From JAEXNA01 sp050486105 (GTDB lineage: Bacteria > Vulcanimicrobiota > Xenobia > Xenobiales > JADMJV01): a stretch of DNA of 12,986 bases. Position numbers and translations under genes: made by a program. The notes beneath the pieces were generated by a model. It made no database searches, was not told where the DNA came from, and saw nothing but the letters and a program-made list of their open reading frames with translations. Location: assembly GCA_050486105.1 (NCBI GenBank), contig JBJHCR010000186.1:1-12986 (forward strand), read 5' to 3'. Shown here in pieces: positions 1 to 6,755 of this stretch. The stretch's first letter is position 1. Each line of letters opens with the position of its first letter.

Positions 1-1
1 G

Positions 2-292
2 TGTAGGTCCGTGCTTGAGAGCTACGCTCGACTGGATGCTTTGGTTCGAGTCGCCCAGCCCCTATCGCCCAGTGCCTCAAGATTTCGAAGCTGGCGAAGT
101 TCTGCCCTGGTGGCTGCGGGACTACTCTTGAGCCTCGGCCTTGCGAGCTACAACACTACAAGCCCTCAGCCCAAGGCCGAATCCTACACCATCGCCGCCG
201 AGGGCAAAAACTATATCGTTTCGCTGGAAGGCGACGCCTATCTGGTGAGTATGCAGATCGGCGACGTCTTGGTGACGTATCACGAAGACTAA
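2..292 (+). CDS. Probable anti-sigma-factor-like membrane protein, 3' part only
   Basis: The frame is open from the window edge, so this is probably the C-terminal part of a longer gene; the first in-window start is GTG at 11. From that GTG (93 residues) there is a polar, arginine-containing segment, one hydrophobic membrane segment at about residues 33-48 (SALVAAGLLLSLGLAS), and a short polar tail ending in VTYHED. A cytoplasmic N-terminus, a single helix and a small external domain is the layout of many anti-sigma factors. The zinc-finger or sigma-binding part would lie outside the window, so the role is inference. The next gene, a secreted protein, starts 10 bp downstream and is probably co-transcribed. 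Family membership cannot be confirmed here. Confidence 0.5.
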   Translation, partial: CRSVLESYARLDALVRVAQPLSPSASRFRSWRSSALVAAGLLLSLGLASYNTTSPQPKAESYTIAAEGKNYIVSLEGDAYLVSMQIGDVLVTYHED

Positions 293-302
293 GGAGATAC
301 TT

Positions 303-758
303 ATGAAATTCAAATCACTTTTGGCCACTCTGGTCATAATGCTTAACCTGGCCCTGTCCGCTCCTGTAATGGCTCAACCCAAAGAGGGGCCACCACCGGG
401 TTCATTCAAACTGGCTATGGGCCTCAAAGCTCAGCAGATTCAGGGACTCTCTTTCGAGATCAAGCCCACCGTGGTGGTCNNNNNNNNNNTGGTGGTCCTC
501 AATGACCGTGAGGCGACGATCACAGTGCACGAGGATAAGGAACGAGGAGTTTTTGTGAGCTTAACGGTTCACCCTAGAAGGCTGGGAAATCAGCAGGTAG
601 ACCTTTCGATCGCCTTTCTCGTGCGGCATGGAGAGTACGAAGTTGCGCGGGAAACCCGCTTCGTGACTCAGATTGGACATAGGGGATCGTTTTCTGTTTC
701 CGACAGCAAGTCCGGTGAACACTTCGAAATCGAAGTGACTCCGAGCCTGACAAAGTGA
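303..758 (+). CDS. Secreted small protein of unknown function (contains an assembly gap)
   Basis: The ATG at 303 follows a good SD (AAGGAGA, 291-297) overlapping the end of the previous gene. The N-terminus is a Sec signal peptide: MKFK, a hydrophobic core to about residue 20, and a likely cleavage site after PVMA (about residue 25). The mature part starts with a proline/glycine-rich segment and then has alternating polar and hydrophobic residues suggestive of beta structure (for example VVLNDREATITV). I do not recognise the family. Ten Ns fall inside the gene. The 8 nt TGGTGGTC occurs on both sides, so the true protein is probably 145 residues reading TVVVLNDRE; both versions stay in frame. 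Co-transcription with the anti-sigma-like gene suggests an envelope-stress or export function, but that is inference. Confidence 0.6.
   Translation: MKFKSLLATLVIMLNLALSAPVMAQPKEGPPPGSFKLAMGLKAQQIQGLSFEIKPTVVVXXXXVVLNDREATITVHEDKERGVFVSLTVHPRRLGNQQVDLSIAFLVRHGEYEVARETRFVTQIGHRGSFSVSDSKSGEHFEIEVTPSLTK
480..489. other. Assembly gap (10 N) with duplicated flank
   Basis: Ten Ns. The 8 nt before the gap (472-479, TGGTGGTC) are repeated immediately after it (490-497). Removing one copy plus the Ns deletes 18 nt, which keeps the secreted-protein gene in frame. This looks like two overlapping contig ends joined with filler, not missing sequence. Confidence 0.9.
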
Positions 759-856
759 CGATTGAAACGACCCCGAGTGACCTCCAGTCGTCAACCACCG
801 AGGACCCGCTTGATACGCTCTCGATTCGTGTTGACGACAGGAGGGAAGCGGCTTGA
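755..856 (+). CDS. Tiny overlapping ORF, 33 residues, doubtful
   Basis: A GTG at 755 overlaps the TGA of the secreted-protein gene (GTGA arrangement) and opens a 33-residue frame that begins (GTG)-TIETTPSDLQSS and ends in RVDDRREAA. The composition is soluble and acidic, with no signal or membrane segment. Start-stop overlap is the usual sign of translational coupling, which is the only support for its being real. No SD of its own is evident. It could be the broken N-terminus of a longer gene, because the sequence to 956 carries no other clear gene, or it could be chance. Confidence 0.2.
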   Translation: MTIETTPSDLQSSTTEDPLDTLSIRVDDRREAA

Positions 857-956
857 ATTCCAAAAAATACCTGTAGGGCACGAACTCAGGGGCTTCTCCG
901 GCGATTCCGGAATATTCGTATCCCGACCCAGCTTGAAAGTGAGAAAAAAACATTCC

Positions 957-1355
957 ATGAAGAAACACACGGTTTTGATATGCTTGATTTTGGTCCTGAC
1001 CAGTTGCATGGTTTTGGCGTCAGAGTCAACCGAGATGGTAAGGAGCCTTCTGAGAACTCCGAATTCTGAGTGGAGAGAAGCTCTTCAGCATTCGGTGCAC
1101 CTTCTCGACGACCAGTTCTTTGAGAGCATCGACAAGCGGGTGTCTTGGGGAATCAACAACAACCATAAGGACGATGCCCTCCTTTTTGCTAGGGTGGGAG
1201 ATTTCGCAGCGGAAGCCAGGAATCGTCCCGCAACATTTCGACTCAATTTGGCAAAAGTCTTGATAGAAGTTGATGATCCGGAAATGGCGCGAGAAGTCAT
1301 CGACGATATCTTAAATACTCAGGCTACTACGGAGACTTCTCGCAAGTCGATCTAG
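957..1355 (+). CDS. Short predicted lipoprotein, possibly a truncated helical-repeat protein
   Basis: I chose the ATG at 957 because it begins a classic lipoprotein signal: MKKH, a hydrophobic stretch, then the lipobox LTSC with Cys17. The frame is open further upstream but that part looks non-coding. Protein length is 132 residues. After the signal the sequence is rich in helices (for example DDALLFARVGDFAAEA and DPEMAREVIDDIL), resembling the start of a TPR-type repeat region, so the predicted end at residue 132 seems abrupt. A -1-type shift near 1310 would continue as LKYSGYYGDFSQVD and stop about 20 codons later at 1378-1380. There is no strong SD. It is expected to be membrane-anchored; function unknown. 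Confidence 0.5.
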   Translation: MKKHTVLICLILVLTSCMVLASESTEMVRSLLRTPNSEWREALQHSVHLLDDQFFESIDKRVSWGINNNHKDDALLFARVGDFAAEARNRPATFRLNLAKVLIEVDDPEMAREVIDDILNTQATTETSRKSI

Positions 1356-1468
1356 CGCCGGACATATCAGAGGATGCTTAAGATCTGGGGCTCTCAGCTG
1401 GTTTCCTGAGAGTCGCAAGTTGGACCGAAGAATGCGAAAAGTCCTGTTAGAGAGTTAGTTGGTGTAGG

Positions 1469-1936
1469 ATGACAAGGTCGAAGGTAGCAAAGGAGGCCCT
1501 TCTCCCTCGATATTTTTCGAGCGATGAGAAAATTCGACGGCTCGGAGAGAGTATGCTCGATTGCAGCTTAGACAAAACAGAATGGACCCACGAGGCCCAT
1601 CTGGCCTCCTCGGTCTGGCTCGTTTTAGAACGCCCCGATATCATCCCCGAGCGTGACCTGCCCGACTTGATCCGCCGATTCAATGAAAGCAAGGGCGGCG
1701 TGAATGATGGAACTCAAGGATACCATGAGACCATCACCCAGTTTTATCTTCGGGAAATTCGCCAGTTTCTGGACCGGACCCCCAAGGGCTGGTCGTTGGC
1801 TGAAAAGGTCAACGCCCTGTTGGACGCACCCCAAGGAAGTAGGGAGTGGCCGCTCAAGTTCTACAGCGAGCAACGTTTGTTCTCCGTGGAAGCCCGGGCA
1901 AGGTGGGTGGAACCGGACCTCAATCCTGCTCCTTGA
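1469..1936 (+). CDS. Conserved hypothetical protein with EWTHEAHL and GYHETIT motifs
   Basis: The ATG at 1469 is preceded by a purine-rich GGTGTAGG. The 155-residue protein has no signal peptide or membrane segment and is predicted to be cytoplasmic. It carries motifs I recall from small uncharacterised proteins in many bacteria: EWTHEAHL (residues 38-45), FNES (71-74), GYHETIT (84-90), WPL (127-129) and FYSEQRLFSVEAR (131-143). His41, His44 and His86 are candidates for a metal or active site, but this is inference and no function is known to me. It stands alone on the plus strand, facing the toxin-antitoxin pair. Confidence 0.75.
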   Translation: MTRSKVAKEALLPRYFSSDEKIRRLGESMLDCSLDKTEWTHEAHLASSVWLVLERPDIIPERDLPDLIRRFNESKGGVNDGTQGYHETITQFYLREIRQFLDRTPKGWSLAEKVNALLDAPQGSREWPLKFYSEQRLFSVEARARWVEPDLNPAP

Positions 1937-1974
1937 GCAAGTTCACCTACACTCAAGCCTTGGTTGGAGATTTC

Positions 1975-1996
1975 CGGAGCGTCCCTGGACGCTCTG
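1975..1996. terminator. Hairpin between convergent genes
   Basis: GAGCGTCC (1977-1984) and GGACGCTC (1987-1994) are perfect inverted copies, and the stem can extend by a G-U and a C-G pair. In RNA the centre would open to leave a 6-nt loop. It lies 41 bp after the hypothetical gene and 20 bp beyond the vapC stop codon on the other strand. That is the place for a shared terminator. No T-run follows on either side, so intrinsic termination is uncertain. Confidence 0.35.
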
Positions 1997-2013
1997 AATC
2001 CATGCACGGGCAC

Positions 2014-2394
2014 CTAAAACTGTTTTAACAGCACCGGATACTGCGCCAAGAGACGGTCCTGAGAGACCAGGGTGTAAGGACCGCAAAGAGCTTGAGCGAT
2101 GAGAGCCCGGTCGAAAGGATCGCGATGAAGCGGTGGGAGTTCACGCACTTTCGCGGCGTGAGCTGAAGTGAAGGAGACCTCCAAAAGTCCGGCTTCGAGT
2201 GACTTCTCCCATAGGAGATCCGGTGGTAACGACAACAGCCCTTTCTCGTTCTTAATGGACACCTCCCAGATGGAAATGCTGGAAAAGCTGACAGAGTTCT
2301 CGGTATCCAACAAGAGGTCTCGACAGGCTCTTGGAAGGACTGGGTCATCGGTGGCCCACCAGATCAAGATATGGGTGTCCAGCAGGAGATTCAT
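2014..2394 (-). CDS. vapC: VapC-type PIN-domain ribonuclease toxin
   Basis: A 126-residue PIN-domain protein of the VapC group, expected to cleave RNA when freed from its antitoxin. The acidic metal-binding residues are in place: Asp6 in LLLDTHILIWW, Glu44 in SISIWEVSIK, Asp92 and Asp95 in HRDPFDRALIA, and Asp113 in LVSQDR. These motifs match the subgroup usually paired with Phd/YefM-type antitoxins. Its ATG overlaps the antitoxin TGA by 4 bp (ATGA, 2391-2394) and has no clear SD, so translation is probably coupled to the antitoxin. Length is normal and nothing suggests decay, so the module looks functional. Its RNA target cannot be read from the sequence. Confidence 0.92.
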   Translation of the reverse strand: MNLLLDTHILIWWATDDPVLPRACRDLLLDTENSVSFSSISIWEVSIKNEKGLLSLPPDLLWEKSLEAGLLEVSFTSAHAAKVRELPPLHRDPFDRALIAQALCGPYTLVSQDRLLAQYPVLLKQF

Positions 2395-2633
2395 CCAGGA
2401 AAGATTTCGGATCGCTCAAAGAGTTCTGCGATCTCTTCGTTACCACGGTCAAACTCTTCGGTGATCCGGTACTCTGGCGGAAGATAGCCAGGTTGTCTTC
2501 GAGCAGGGCCAAGCTGGCATAGGAGAGCTATCGGCTTTCCGGCTCGAGCGATGACGAACTCCTCTCCGCACTCAACCCTTGCCAACAACTCCGACAGACG
2601 GGTCTTGGCTTCGTGCACATTGATCTTTTGCAT
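2391..2633 (-). CDS. Phd/YefM-type antitoxin
   Basis: An 80-residue antitoxin immediately upstream of and overlapping the PIN toxin. The N-terminal half has the Phd/YefM DNA-binding fold signature: INVHEAKTRLSELLARV, then GEEFVIARAGKPIALL. The C-terminal half, with PPEYRITEEFDRGNEEIAELFE, is the flexible acidic part that normally wraps the toxin active site. Such proteins repress their own operon, usually strongest in complex with the toxin. No SD precedes the ATG at 2633, and a promoter sits directly upstream, which suggests leaderless translation. Confidence 0.9.
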   Translation of the reverse strand: MQKINVHEAKTRLSELLARVECGEEFVIARAGKPIALLCQLGPARRQPGYLPPEYRITEEFDRGNEEIAELFERSEIFPG

Positions 2634-2639
2634 GGACTA

Positions 2640-2668
2640 AGTTTAGTTTAGGTCTTGTCGAGAGTCAA
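2640..2668 (-). promoter_or_regulatory. Promoter of the toxin-antitoxin pair
   Basis: On the minus strand, TTGACT (2668-2663) and TAAACT (2645-2640) are separated by exactly 17 nt, matching the sigma-70 pattern at 5/6 and 4/6 positions. The -10 box is 6 nt from the antitoxin ATG, which puts the transcription start at or next to the start codon. TAAACT is repeated one step upstream (2650-2645), and CTAA/TTAG (2637-2640 and 2648-2651) form a short inverted repeat that could be part of the autorepression site. Confidence 0.55.
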
Positions 2669-2791
2669 GGATAAGGCTCTTCGCACAGCCTCTACAGGGG
2701 ACATCGAGGGGCCCGGTCCGAACTCGCCGGATGTGGATGAACCACGGGTGACAGATAACATGCAAGTTTTTACCTTTAGGTGGGACTTTTG

Positions 2792-4000
2792 ATGAAGGTT
2801 TGGCTGGTGAACCAGTACGCCCTCACTCCCAGCTATTCGGGAGGAACCCGGCACTACGATTTGGGACGAGAACTGGCCAAGCGCGGGCACCAGGTCACCA
2901 TCTGGGCCACCAGTCGCCACCACGGAACGGGCCAGGAGATGAGGGAGCATTCTGGTTCGAGCCCGGTGATCGAAGACATCGACGGTCTGACCTGGGTTTG
3001 GTTGAAAACTTCTCCTTACCGAGGAAACGGGTTGCAGCGCGGGCTCAACATGCTCTCATTCGCTTTTTCGTTCTTGCGGGCCGCTCTGAGCCAGACCAGA
3101 CACCGTGTGGAGCGCCCGGACCTGCTGGTCGGCTCGTCAGTGCACCTGCTGGCCCCTTTGGCCACTCTGCTCTTGGGTCGACTTTGGAGTCTGCCGGTGG
3201 CCACCGAAATCCGCGATCTTTGGCCTGGGACCCTAATCGACGCCGGCATGTCAGCCAAGCACCCCGCCATTATCGGGTTTGCTCTCATAGAGAGAATCCT
3301 GTACAAGTATTCGGACTCCCTGATCTCCGTTTTGCCCAAGGCTCAGGATCACTACATGAGCCTCGGAGCCCGGGACGATAAGATCTTTGTGGTTCCCAAT
3401 GGTACGGCCCTCGAACTGGCGGATCCCGGCCCCAGAGACGGGCCGTTTCGCCTGGCCTATCTGGGAACCCTCGGTCACCATAATCATCTGACCACGGTGA
3501 TTGAAGCCGCTGAAATTTTGACCCAAGAGGCTCCCGAGATTCGCATTGCTCTAATTGGAGCCGGCCCTGAACGGGACACTTTGTCGGGTCTCATAGAGGA
3601 AAAGGGACTGGCGAACATCAGCGTGGAGCAACCCGTCCCCAAGGACCAGATCTCCCGGGTGTTTTCCGAGGTGGATGCCCTGATTTTTCACCTTTTGAAG
3701 ACCCCGATCTTTCGCTTCGGCATCAGTCCCAACAAAATCTTCGACTATCTGGCTTCGGGACGGCCCATCGTATTTGCCTGTGAGGCTGCCAATAACCCGG
3801 TCGCAGAGGCCGAAGCCGGGATCTCGGTTCCTCCGGAAGACCCCCGAAGCCTAGCTCAAGGGATCTTGGCTTTGGCAGCTCTGACCCAAGAAGAACGCCG
3901 TCGCCTGGGCCGAAACGGTCAAGACTTTGTGCGCCGGCACCATTCCATCATTGCTCTGGCCGATCGGTTCGAAGAGGCCCTTTGCCGAACTTTGCCATGA
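2792..4000 (+). CDS. GT4-family glycosyltransferase, WbuB-like
   Basis: I place the start at ATG 2792, 6 nt after AGGTGGGA, rather than the in-frame GTG 12 nt earlier. The 402-residue protein is a two-domain GT-B glycosyltransferase of family 4. The N-terminal domain starts MKVWLVNQYA, then SGGTRHYDLGRELAKRGH (glycine loop, residues 17-34). EIRDLWPGTLID (139-150) is typical of the WbuB/WcaL-like group. The C-terminal donor domain has VPNGT (201-205), LAYLGTLGHH (221-230), LIGAGPERD (254-262) and GISPNKIFDYLASGRPIV (310-327), where family 4 binds the nucleotide sugar. It is cytosolic or membrane-peripheral and adds a sugar to a lipid-linked glycan. It overlaps the epimerase gene by 4 bp, so the donor may be a UDP-HexNAc; the exact sugar is unknown. 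Confidence 0.88.
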   Translation: MKVWLVNQYALTPSYSGGTRHYDLGRELAKRGHQVTIWATSRHHGTGQEMREHSGSSPVIEDIDGLTWVWLKTSPYRGNGLQRGLNMLSFAFSFLRAALSQTRHRVERPDLLVGSSVHLLAPLATLLLGRLWSLPVATEIRDLWPGTLIDAGMSAKHPAIIGFALIERILYKYSDSLISVLPKAQDHYMSLGARDDKIFVVPNGTALELADPGPRDGPFRLAYLGTLGHHNHLTTVIEAAEILTQEAPEIRIALIGAGPERDTLSGLIEEKGLANISVEQPVPKDQISRVFSEVDALIFHLLKTPIFRFGISPNKIFDYLASGRPIVFACEAANNPVAEAEAGISVPPEDPRSLAQGILALAALTQEERRRLGRNGQDFVRRHHSIIALADRFEEALCRTLP

Positions 4001-5058
4001 AACGGATCCTTTACATCGTGGGAGCCCGGCCCCAGTTTATCAAGTTGGCGGCTCTTTGGCCGGTTAGGAGTCCGAGTTTCCAGCACTTGGTGGTTCACAC
4101 CGGACAGCACTACGACGAAGCTCTCTCGGCCAGATTCTTTCAGGAGTTCGAACTGCCGGAGCCGGATGTCAATCTCCAGGTGGGGTCTGGAAAGCACGGT
4201 ACCCAGACGGGCTTGATGTTGCAACGTCTTGAACCCCTTTTGGAAGACCTGAAGCCCGACCTTTTGGTTCTCTTCGGTGACACCAACTCCACCCTGGCTG
4301 GAGCCTTGGTGGCCGCCAAGCTCTCCCTTCCCATCGCCCATGTCGAAGCTGGTTTGCGTAGCTTCACCCCCATGCCCGAAGAGATCAATCGGGTGCTCAC
4401 GGACCGCCTGTCCACCTTGCTCTTCGCACCCAGCGAGCAATCTCGGACCTGGCTAGCTGAGGAAGGTATTCGTCAAGGGGTGCACGTGGTGGGCGATGTG
4501 ATGCTGGATCTGGCCCTGCGCTTCACTCGTGACCGGACCAATCAATCGAGCCAACCCCAGGAGAGCCAACCGTTTATCCTGTTGACCCTCCATCGAGCCG
4601 AGAACACCGACCATCAGGAACGGCTTAAGGTTATTCTCGAGACCCTAGTGGAGCGCTCCGAAAAAATCCTTTTTCCTGTCCATCCAAGAACACGCCAGGC
4701 CCTGGAGCGCTTTGGGCTGACAGAACTTCTCACTTCAACCTGCATCGAAGCTCTAGAGCCTTTGAGCTATCGAGAGATGCTCGACTTGCTGAGCCGATGC
4801 CGGATCTTTGTCACCGACAGCGGAGGAGCGCAAAAGGAGGCTTTCTTCTTGGGTCGGCCTTGTTTGACTTTGAGACACACCACCGAATGGACTGAAACCG
4901 TCGAATTGGGGTTCAACCGCTTGGTTGATGCCGACCCAGACCTCATCCGCAAAGGACTAGAGGGATTCGAAGTGCCCGACGTGCCGCCCGAGGTCTACGG
5001 TGACGGCAAAGCTGCTGAAAAGATCACCAAGCTCGTTGAGCGCTTTCTTCAAGAATAG
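3997..5058 (+). CDS. wecB: UDP-N-acetylglucosamine 2-epimerase, non-hydrolysing
   Basis: This enzyme interconverts UDP-GlcNAc and UDP-ManNAc, a precursor for capsule, enterobacterial-common-antigen-like or O-antigen sugars. The ATG at 3997 overlaps the glycosyltransferase stop (ATGA), so translation is coupled; in-frame TTG 3982 is less likely. The 353-residue length is close to the family norm of about 370. Visible family motifs are VGARPQFIK (8-16), HTGQHYD (34-40), FGDTNST (93-99, Asp95), AHVEAGLRS (114-122, Glu117), MPEEINR (126-132, Glu129), LHRAEN (198-203, His199), HPRTR (229-233) and TDSGGAQKEA (273-282). The last motif is followed by RHTTEWTE and GFNRLV, which bind the UDP. All key residues are present. 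Confidence 0.95.
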   Translation: MKRILYIVGARPQFIKLAALWPVRSPSFQHLVVHTGQHYDEALSARFFQEFELPEPDVNLQVGSGKHGTQTGLMLQRLEPLLEDLKPDLLVLFGDTNSTLAGALVAAKLSLPIAHVEAGLRSFTPMPEEINRVLTDRLSTLLFAPSEQSRTWLAEEGIRQGVHVVGDVMLDLALRFTRDRTNQSSQPQESQPFILLTLHRAENTDHQERLKVILETLVERSEKILFPVHPRTRQALERFGLTELLTSTCIEALEPLSYREMLDLLSRCRIFVTDSGGAQKEAFFLGRPCLTLRHTTEWTETVELGFNRLVDADPDLIRKGLEGFEVPDVPPEVYGDGKAAEKITKLVERFLQE

Positions 5059-5231
5059 GCTGGCGACGTTCGTTCGAAGGAAAATTGCTCCCCTAAGCAA
5101 GATTCTTGTACAAAAGTTCGAATCCCCACCCAGCCCATTCGAGAAATCCCACCAGAGCGTCTCCCTCCTGGCCTTCAGACGTTCGATCTTTTGGCCCTCG
5201 AAAATCTGATTCCACGAAACTTGGTCGGCAT

Positions 5232-6755
5232 ATGAAAAAACTTGCACTGCATTGGAAGATCATCATTGGTCTGGTCCTCGGAATTCTTTGGGCCTTTCTG
5301 GCGCTCCATTTCGGATGGCACAAATTCACTCTGAACTGGATTGCCCCTTGGGGTGAGATCTTTATTAGAATGCTCAAGCTTATCGCTATTCCGCTGGTGA
5401 TGTTCAGCATCATCACCGGAATAGCGGGTCTGGCCGACTTGAACAAACTGGGTCGTATGGGCAGTAAGACACTCTTCATCTATCTCTGCACCACGGTGCT
5501 CGCCGTCACCACTGGATTGCTGGTGGTGAACTTGCTCAAACCGGGCACCTACGTTCCTGAAGATCAGAAAATCAAGAACCGTATACTTTTCGAGCGATGG
5601 CAGGCCCAACATCCGGAAGTGGAACCGGTAGACAATAGACGAGTCTTGGGAAATCCCGAATACGCCGCCTACCAGGATATCGACGGAGACGAGATGCCCA
5701 CGGAACCTGAGGCTCGAGAAAGTCTTCAGGAAGCCATGGCCGTGGAAATAGGACCCCTCGATTTTATGGTGGAGATGGTTCCGGACAACATCGTTACCTC
5801 ACTCTCGGACAACTCTCTGCTGCTGCAGGTGATCGTCTTTGCCATTCTCTTTGGGATCTGCCTCAAGCAGATTCCCGCAGAGCACAATCGGAACCTCACG
5901 CAACTGTTTGAGGGTCTCAACATCGTCTATCTGAAGTTCATCGATATGGTCATGTTGGGAGCCCCGTTCTTCGTGTTTTGCCTCATGGCCGGCAATCTGG
6001 TGGAAATGAGCGGGGACAGCACCGACGATCTGATCTCTTTGTTGAGCAGTCTGCTGAAATACGGATTGACCGTCATCGCTGGTCTGGGCCTATTGATCTT
6101 CATCGCCTACCCTTCCGCCTACGCCCTGTTTGGATATTATCCCGGTGAAGGAGGTTTTTTTCAGCGATACATATTCTACTTTCGGGCCCTGGGTCCAGCC
6201 CAGTTGCTAGCTTTCACCACCAGCAGCAGTGCGGCCACTTTGCCTCTGACTATGGAGTGTGTGCACGAAAAGATGAAGGTCTCTCGGGAAACTTCGAGCT
6301 TCGTGCTCCCCATCGGAGCCACTATCAATATGGACGGCACCAGCCTCTATCAGGCGGTGGCCGTGGTTTACCTGGCCCAACTCCATTGGGTGGACCTGAC
6401 CGTGGCCCAGCAGGTGACCGTGGTGCTCACTGCAACCTTGGCCTCCATCGGTTCTGCGGCCGTACCCAGCGCCGGCATCATCATGCTGATCCTGGTGCTG
6501 CAGTCGGTGAATCTGAACCCAGCCTGGGTAGCCATCGTCTTGCCCATCGACCGCATCCTGGACATGTGTCGCACCACGGTGAATGTCAGTGGAGACGGCC
6601 TAGTCTCGTCCTTGGTGGAGCGCTGGGAAGCCAAGCATGAGCCGGCCACCTTCGACGGTCTACCCACATCGCCGCCATTCCCTGGGGACACTGCCCCAGG
6701 GGAGACGCCCCCGCTCACTCCAGAAGATGAAGTCTCGAGCCTCGAACCACAATGA
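5232..6755 (+). CDS. Dicarboxylate/amino acid:cation symporter (SLC1/DAACS, GltP-like)
   Basis: An inner-membrane elevator-type symporter that probably takes up glutamate or aspartate with sodium or protons. Start ATG 5232 begins MKKLALHWK directly before TM1; the frame is open upstream to 5106 but those residues do not look like the family. The 507-residue protein has HP1 SSSAATLP (331-338), NMDGT (366-370), HP2 SIGSAAVPSAG (405-415) and DMCRTTVNVSGD (444-455). Arg447 in this last motif is the residue that reads the acidic side chain in the archaeal homologue GltPh. Between TM3 and TM4 is a hydrophilic insert of about 65 residues (105-172). The tail (471-507) is rich in Pro and acidic residues. 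Possible link: aspartate and glutamate feed ectoine synthesis, but the genes are about 2.7 kb apart. Confidence 0.9.
   Translation: MKKLALHWKIIIGLVLGILWAFLALHFGWHKFTLNWIAPWGEIFIRMLKLIAIPLVMFSIITGIAGLADLNKLGRMGSKTLFIYLCTTVLAVTTGLLVVNLLKPGTYVPEDQKIKNRILFERWQAQHPEVEPVDNRRVLGNPEYAAYQDIDGDEMPTEPEARESLQEAMAVEIGPLDFMVEMVPDNIVTSLSDNSLLLQVIVFAILFGICLKQIPAEHNRNLTQLFEGLNIVYLKFIDMVMLGAPFFVFCLMAGNLVEMSGDSTDDLISLLSSLLKYGLTVIAGLGLLIFIAYPSAYALFGYYPGEGGFFQRYIFYFRALGPAQLLAFTTSSSAATLPLTMECVHEKMKVSRETSSFVLPIGATINMDGTSLYQAVAVVYLAQLHWVDLTVAQQVTVVLTATLASIGSAAVPSAGIIMLILVLQSVNLNPAWVAIVLPIDRILDMCRTTVNVSGDGLVSSLVERWEAKHEPATFDGLPTSPPFPGDTAPGETPPLTPEDEVSSLEPQ
6680..6701. terminator. Strong hairpin inside the symporter's 3' end, beyond the peptidase gene
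   Basis: CCCTGGGG (6680-6687) and CCCCAGGG (6694-6701) form a perfect 8-bp stem with a 6-nt loop. It lies in the symporter's proline-rich tail and 55 bp past the peptidase stop on the minus strand. It could end minus-strand transcription. Neither strand shows a T-run after it, so this is a structural prediction only. Confidence 0.35.

Noticed and set aside
762..956. N-terminal extension of the lipoprotein frame from TTG 762
   Set aside because: The added 65 residues are Arg-rich without a motif, and they would bury the lipoprotein signal that starts at 957 inside the protein.
561..968. 135-codon minus-strand frame
   Set aside because: It is antisense to the secreted-protein gene and the following region, has no SD or motif, and is best explained as a shadow frame.
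2748..2776. GTGACA-17-TACCTT as a promoter for the glycosyltransferase
   Set aside because: The -10 match is only 3/6 and the implied start would remove the good SD at 2778-2785.
5116..5125. GTTCGAATCC resembles a tRNA T-loop
   Set aside because: The bases on both sides cannot form the 5-bp T stem and no anticodon arm or acceptor stem is present upstream.
5106..5231. N-terminal extension of the symporter
   Set aside because: The 42 extra residues are polar and proline-rich and do not fit the family, which begins just before TM1.
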